Source: Dyadobacter bucti
GTDB lineage: Bacteria > Bacteroidota > Bacteroidia > Cytophagales > Spirosomataceae
Length of the DNA: 64,000 bases
NCBI RefSeq assembly: GCF_005869225.1
Contig: NZ_SWFP01000009.1
Location: 124,001 to 188,000 of the forward strand
Direction: 5' to 3'
Part shown: piece after piece, positions 63,088 to 64,000 of the stretch
Position numbering within the stretch: the stretch's first letter is position 1
Layout of the letters: every line of letters begins with the position of its first letter
Translations under genes and position numbers: made by a program
The notes under the pieces: generated by a model
What the model was told of the DNA's origin: nothing
The model's input: only the letters and a program-made list of their open reading frames with translations
Databases searched by the model: none

Positions 63088-64000
63088 CTAGTTTACTGTC
63101 CCTCCATCCCAGATTTCTTTGCCCGGCTGCACAAAAGACAAGCTTCCGTCCCGGTCCTCGGCCATCAGTATCATTCCGTGACTCTCCATCCCCATCATTT
63201 TCCGTGGCGCCAGATTGGCCAGGTACAGTACTTTTTTTCCAATTATCTCTTCTGCTTTAAAATGCTCGGATATTCCGCTGAGTACAGTCCGTTGTTCAAG
63301 TCCGATATCAACCAGTAGTTTCAGAAGCTTTTTACTCTTCGGTACATTTTCCGCAGCCACGATCGTAGCGATCCGGATGTCCATTTTGGCAAAATCGTCG
63401 TATTGGATCTCAGGCTTTACCGGCGTTACTGTTTTGCCTTCTAGTTCATTTATTTTTTTTGAATCCTGCAATTTCTGGATTTGTTTTTCAATGACGTGAT
63501 CCTCTATCTTTTCAAACAGTAGTTTTCCTTCGGAAATGGATTGTCCGGCAGGTAACAGATCAGCTTTTCCCGCATTTTGCCAGGTTTGGCCCGAAAGTCC
63601 AAGCTGTTCCTGAATTTTAGCCGCAGTGAAGGGCAAGACAGGCTCAGAAACAATAGATAGGGTAGCCGAAATCTGAAGGGCAATGTTTAAAATCGTATTT
63701 ACCCGTGCCGGGTCAGTTTTAATTACGTGCCAGGGCTGCGTTTCTGCCAGATATTTGTTGCCGGTTCTCGCAAGATCCATAATCAACGTCAGTGCTTCCC
63801 GGAAACGGTAGTTTTCAATAGCGTCACCGATCCTCTGCGGAAAAGCTGTTAATTCCTGTAAAGCACTCTGATCCAGTTCGGACAATTCTCCGGCAGCAGG
63901 TACTTTTCCCTCGCAGAACTTGTGCGTGAGTACCACCGCCCGGTTGATAAAATTTCCGTAAATCCCGACCAGCTCACTATTGTTGCGGGTTTGAAAATCT
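63088..64000 (-). CDS. metG: Methionyl-tRNA synthetase, C-terminal part (runs off the window)
   Basis: Minus-strand frame open to the window edge, so only the C-terminal 304 or so residues are seen; the catalytic HIGH and KMSKS regions lie beyond 64000. Visible: FQTRNNSELVGIYGNFINRA, the anticodon-binding helices (ETQPWHVIKTDPARVNTIL), a linker, and a C-terminal tRNA-binding OB domain (EMAP II/Trbp111 type: FAKMDIRIATIVAAENVPKS, SGISEHFKAEEIIGKKVLYLANLA, MGMESHGMILMA). An apparent start at 63936 is an artefact; the frame is continuous through it. The C-terminal domain makes this the dimeric long form. Confidence 0.94.
   Translation of the reverse strand, partial: DFQTRNNSELVGIYGNFINRAVVLTHKFCEGKVPAAGELSELDQSALQELTAFPQRIGDAIENYRFREALTLIMDLARTGNKYLAETQPWHVIKTDPARVNTILNIALQISATLSIVSEPVLPFTAAKIQEQLGLSGQTWQNAGKADLLPAGQSISEGKLLFEKIEDHVIEKQIQKLQDSKKINELEGKTVTPVKPEIQYDDFAKMDIRIATIVAAENVPKSKKLLKLLVDIGLEQRTVLSGISEHFKAEEIIGKKVLYLANLAPRKMMGMESHGMILMAEDRDGSLSFVQPGKEIWDGGTVN

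Noticed and set aside
1..64000. CRISPR arrays, tRNA/rRNA genes, insertion sequences, prophage or integrase
   Set aside because: No regularly spaced direct repeats, cloverleaf-like stretch, transposase or integrase motif was seen on reading the window; a tRNAscan/Infernal run would settle RNA genes.

Overview
The window is a dense, mostly core chromosomal segment of a bacterium in the phylum Bacteroidota, most likely a Cytophagales member of the Dyadobacter/Spirosoma type (inference). Supporting signs are the fused LpxC-FabZ enzyme, the type IX secretion protein PorQ, a DUF1080 plus Gfo/Idh sugar locus, a PafA-type phosphatase pair, RRM RNA-binding and NfeD/SPFH proteins. Shine-Dalgarno sites are mostly weak and many promoters carry the Bacteroidota -7 element TAnnTTTG. 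I see no tRNA, rRNA, CRISPR array, insertion sequence or prophage.

Layout. 1-3.4 kb: lipid A operon lpxD-lpxC/fabZ-lpxA. 3.4-5.2 kb: a MOSC protein and tsaD (minus). 5.3-9.9 kb: a giant TamB-like protein, convergent with a thioesterase and a lipoprotein. 11-17.4 kb: an M16 protease and two tandem PafA-type phosphatases, each block closed by a strong terminator. 17.4-20.1 kb: NfeD/SPFH pair and an acyl-CoA dehydrogenase. 20.3-22.6 kb: UDP-glucose dehydrogenase and UDP-glucuronate decarboxylase, giving UDP-xylose. 22.7-25.6 kb (minus): dusB, a biotin carrier protein, pyrH and frr. 25.7-28.5 kb: CPBP protease, DUF2007, cdsA and a secreted beta-sandwich protein. 28.5-31.6 kb: lpxH, a secreted unknown, DUF4494 and a lipoprotein. 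31.6-40.5 kb: a GT-C-like membrane protein, xth, two nearly identical Uma2 (DUF820) genes, an RsuA-type pseudouridine synthase, mutS, a nucleoside symporter and DUF486. 40.6-48.9 kb (minus): RRM protein, SMP-30-like propeller, HEAT/double-DUF1080 protein, Gfo/Idh oxidoreductase and a carboxyltransferase. 49-58.1 kb: porQ, a ModF-like double ABC ATPase, DJ-1/PfpI, clpB, lysA-pyrF and rfbC. 58.2-61.2 kb (minus): membrane protein, histidine kinase, LuxR regulator and a second DJ-1/PfpI protein. 61.4-64 kb: SelW-like CxxC protein behind a possible attenuator, an Hsp20-like protein, an unknown, and the 3' part of metG, which runs off the window.

The genes fall into envelope building (lipid A, TamB, PorQ, CdsA, UDP-xylose, dTDP-sugar), translation and nucleotide metabolism (frr, pyrH, tsaD, dusB, pyrF, metG), repair and stress (mutS, xth, clpB, DJ-1, Hsp20-like) and scavenging of phosphate and sugars (PafA pair, DUF1080/Gfo-Idh). 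The signals I would look at first are the tandem Uma2 genes, whose differences are concentrated in an 18-residue block, and a promoter-plus-terminator unit at 61.42-61.53 kb that looks like a small RNA or a leader attenuator. I found no clearly new multi-gene defence or mobile system.
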